NCBI GenBank assembly: GCA_002435595.1 | Contig: DJBL01000133.1 | Coordinates: 713-10,434, forward strand | Length of the DNA: 9,722 bases | Reading direction: 5' to 3' | DNA from: Stenotrophomonas maltophilia | GTDB taxonomy: Bacteria; Pseudomonadota; Gammaproteobacteria; Xanthomonadales; Xanthomonadaceae | Shown: piece by piece, positions 7,971 through 9,722 of the stretch | How the letters are laid out: every line of letters begins with the position of its first letter | Numbering within the stretch: position 1 is the stretch's first letter | Translations under genes and position numbers: made by a program | Notes under the pieces: generated by a model | What the model was told of the DNA's origin: nothing | What the model saw: the letters and a program-made list of their open reading frames with translations, nothing else | Database searches by the model: none

Positions 7971-9266
7971 TTACTGGCGGATCGCGTCCTGGAACGACAG
8001 CTGCTCTTCGGTGTGCTGGGCGCGCTCGGCGATCCAGTCGATCACCTGCTCTTCCATCACGCGATTCTGCAGCCCACTCATCAGCTGGGGGTCGTTGCGG
8101 TACATCTCAATGACCTGCTCCGGCTCTTCATAGGTCGAGGCGATCAGGCGCATGGTTTCATTCAGGCGCTTGGGATCCAGGCGCAGGTCGTTGCGACGGG
8201 CCACTTCGCCGACCAGCAGGCCGACCAGCACGCGCTTGGAGGCGGCGTCCTTGAAGCCTTCATGGGCGTCGGCCGGGATCTCGCCCGGGTTGCGGCCGCT
8301 GCGGCGGATCTGCTCGACCTGCTGGGCCAGCATCGCACGGGCTTCGTTCTCGACCAGGCGCGGCGGCAGTTCCACCGAGGCGTAGCCGGCGATCAGCTGC
8401 TCGCCCACTTCACGGCGCAGCCGGTTCATCAGCGCGCCCTTGAGCTCGCGCTCCAGGTTGGCGCGGATGTCCTTGCGGAACTGCTCCACGTCGCCGCCCT
8501 TCACGCCGAAGCTTTTGATGAAGTCTTCGTCCACCTCCGGCAGCACCGGCGCGGACACGTCGACGGCCTTGACGGTGACCTTGACCTGCTTGCCGGCCAG
8601 CGCGGGGACGCGCCAATCGGCCGGGAATTCGACGTCCAGGGTCTTTTCTTCACCCTTGGCCAGGCCCACCAGGCCCTGCTCGATCTGCTCGAACATCATG
8701 CCCTGGCCCACGATCACGCTGCCCTTTTCGGTGCCTTCGGCCGGCAGGCGCTCATCGCCGGCCTGGGAGAAGGTCTCCAGTGCCACCAGGTCGCCGTCCT
8801 GGGCGCCACGGGTGACCGGGCTCCAGCTGCGGCGCTGTTCGCGCAGGTTGGTGATCATCTGGTCGATGTCGGCGTCGTTGATCTCGGCCGTATGACGGAC
8901 CACGGTCAGCTTGCTGACGTCGACATCGCCGAAGTCCGGAATCAGCTCGACGGTGGCCACGAAGGAGAACTCGCCTTCCTCGCCCTTGTCGATGCGCGGG
9001 GTGCCGGCGATGCGCAGCTCATGCTCGCGCAGGGCGGCATCGAAGGTTTCGCGCAGCAGGCCGTCGACGGCTTCGCTGCGGACCTGCTGGCCGAAACGCT
9101 GCTCGATCACCTTGGCCGGGATCTTGCCCGGGCGGAAGCCCTTGATGCGCGCGGTGCGGGCGATTTCACCCAGACGGCCACTGATGTGGGTCTGCAGGCG
9201 GTCTTCCGGCAGCGAGAAGGTCAGGCGGCGTTCCAGATTGCCGGTGGATTCGATCGAAGCTTGCAT
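7971..9266 (-). CDS. tig: Trigger factor, ribosome-associated chaperone and peptidyl-prolyl isomerase
   Basis: Trigger factor binds ribosomal protein L23 (uL23) near the exit tunnel and shields nascent chains. The product is 431 aa (E. coli 432). The N-terminal ribosome-binding domain has the signature GFRPGKIP at 43-50. The FKBP-like domain spans about 155-240 and contains EKGSVIVGQGMMFEQIEQGL. A helical C-terminal chaperone domain follows from about 245. The open frame extends upstream to 9350, but AGGAG at 9276-9272, 5 nt before the ATG at 9266, and the family N-terminus MQASIESTGNLERRLTFSLP fix the start here. It is the first protein gene of the cluster, downstream of tRNA-Leu, with no convincing promoter in the 236-nt gap, so co-transcription with the tRNA is possible. 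Confidence 0.97.
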   Translation of the reverse strand: MQASIESTGNLERRLTFSLPEDRLQTHISGRLGEIARTARIKGFRPGKIPAKVIEQRFGQQVRSEAVDGLLRETFDAALREHELRIAGTPRIDKGEEGEFSFVATVELIPDFGDVDVSKLTVVRHTAEINDADIDQMITNLREQRRSWSPVTRGAQDGDLVALETFSQAGDERLPAEGTEKGSVIVGQGMMFEQIEQGLVGLAKGEEKTLDVEFPADWRVPALAGKQVKVTVKAVDVSAPVLPEVDEDFIKSFGVKGGDVEQFRKDIRANLERELKGALMNRLRREVGEQLIAGYASVELPPRLVENEARAMLAQQVEQIRRSGRNPGEIPADAHEGFKDAASKRVLVGLLVGEVARRNDLRLDPKRLNETMRLIASTYEEPEQVIEMYRNDPQLMSGLQNRVMEEQVIDWIAERAQHTEEQLSFQDAIRQ

Positions 9267-9271
9267 GTTGA

Positions 9272-9276
9272 CTCCT
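9272..9276 (-). promoter_or_regulatory. Ribosome binding site that fixes the tig start
   Basis: AGGAG on the minus strand, 5 nt before the ATG at 9266, is the best Shine-Dalgarno sequence near the tig 5' end. It rules in the 431-aa product over the longer frame beginning at 9350. The remaining leader (9277-9502) contains small GC-rich pairings and no feature I can name. Confidence 0.85.
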
Positions 9277-9502
9277 GCCACCGGCGGCAACGCCCCCGGC
9301 ACGATGTGATGGATGGAACGGGTTTTGAACGCGGGGTCGTTGACGCGCATGCCCGCCGCAGCCCTGTAGTTTCGCCGATAACGGCCAGCGCCGCCAGCGC
9401 AGGGCCGGCGCGCCCGTGAAGGCGCATCTGGACAGCATGCCGCCGTCTCCGGGGTTGCCGGACGTGCCCAACGTCATGGGGCCGCAGCGGGCCCGGAACG
9501 AC

Positions 9503-9587
<85 letters not shown>

Positions 9588-9610
9588 GAGGTTTGCGCAG
9601 GCCAGGCTGC

Positions 9611-9626
9611 GCAGGCGCTCATTGTT
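9611..9626 (-). promoter_or_regulatory. Candidate -10/discriminator of tRNA-Leu
   Basis: On the minus strand AACAAT (9626-9621) followed by GAGCGCC resembles a -10 element with a GC-rich discriminator. The 13-nt string AATGAGCGCCTGC is identical to that upstream of the last tRNA-Asp. Initiation near 9614 would give a short leader of about 27 nt. No good -35 is seen. A 7-bp inverted repeat (9622-9628 with 9636-9642) overlaps it. Confidence 0.35.
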
Positions 9627-9684
9627 GCAGGAGGAGCAACAAAGCGAAAGGCGTGGCCAACGCCGGGGCGTGCGCCGGGCGTGA

Positions 9685-9713
9685 CCACGGGCGCGGGTGC
9701 CCCCAGCCCGTGG
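9685..9713. repeat. 8-bp inverted repeat at the right edge
   Basis: CCACGGGC (9685-9692) and GCCCGTGG (9706-9713) form an 8-bp stem with a 13-nt loop in the GC-rich gene-free stretch upstream of tRNA-Leu. It may be a terminator or stem of a neighbouring unit outside the window. There is no T-run on either side, and chance is possible at this GC content. Confidence 0.3.
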
Positions 9714-9722
9714 CGGGCGCCG

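Noticed and set aside
9267..9350. 28-residue N-terminal extension of tig to the ATG at 9350
   Set aside because: The strong AGGAG and the conserved trigger factor N-terminus place the start at 9266. The extension shows no family similarity.
7962..9419. 485-codon plus-strand frame opposite tig
   Set aside because: It is a shadow of tig with the same reverse-frame composition and no supporting motif.

Overview
The window is a compact, GC-rich block of housekeeping genes, and every supported gene lies on the minus strand. It reads right to left as tRNA-Leu, tig, clpP, clpX, lon, hupB, tRNA-Val, three tRNA-Asp, ppiD. The protein order tig-clpP-clpX-lon-hupB-ppiD is the classic gammaproteobacterial proteostasis cluster, as in E. 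coli. The GC content, the tRNAs between hupB and ppiD, the Lys/Ala-rich linker in Lon and the Trp-rich segment in PpiD suggest the Xanthomonadaceae (Stenotrophomonas/Xanthomonas relatives). That placement is from memory of the family, not from a search.

Layout from high to low coordinates. 9588-9722 has no gene, only small inverted repeats and a weak tRNA promoter. tRNA-Leu(TAG) lies at 9503-9587. A 236-nt leader without a clear promoter precedes tig (9266-7971). A GC hairpin separates tig from clpP (7903-7277). Two tandem stem-loops and a candidate extended -10 promoter lie between clpP and clpX (7150-5861). A strong intrinsic terminator follows clpX and overlaps a possible lon promoter. lon (5717-3252) ends in a hairpin across its stop codon. 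hupB (3046-2774) has a good sigma70-type promoter and a leader of about 120 nt. tRNA-Val(TAC) begins only 11 nt after the hupB stop, then come three identical tRNA-Asp(GTC) genes, the last followed by a strong terminator. ppiD (2021-48) has its own promoter and a terminator hairpin at the left edge.

Functionally, trigger factor folds nascent chains at the ribosome. ClpXP and Lon are the two main ATP-dependent proteases of this block. HU packages DNA and is a known Lon substrate in E. coli. PpiD is a membrane-anchored periplasmic chaperone. I found no novel defence system, mobile element or CRISPR array. The points worth a second look are regulatory: the clpX terminator/lon promoter overlap, the hupB-tRNA co-transcript, a 13-nt box shared by two tRNA promoters, and the stem-loops between clpP and clpX. 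Two protein insertions (Lon linker, PpiD Trp patch) are also notable. The long plus-strand open frames are antisense shadows.
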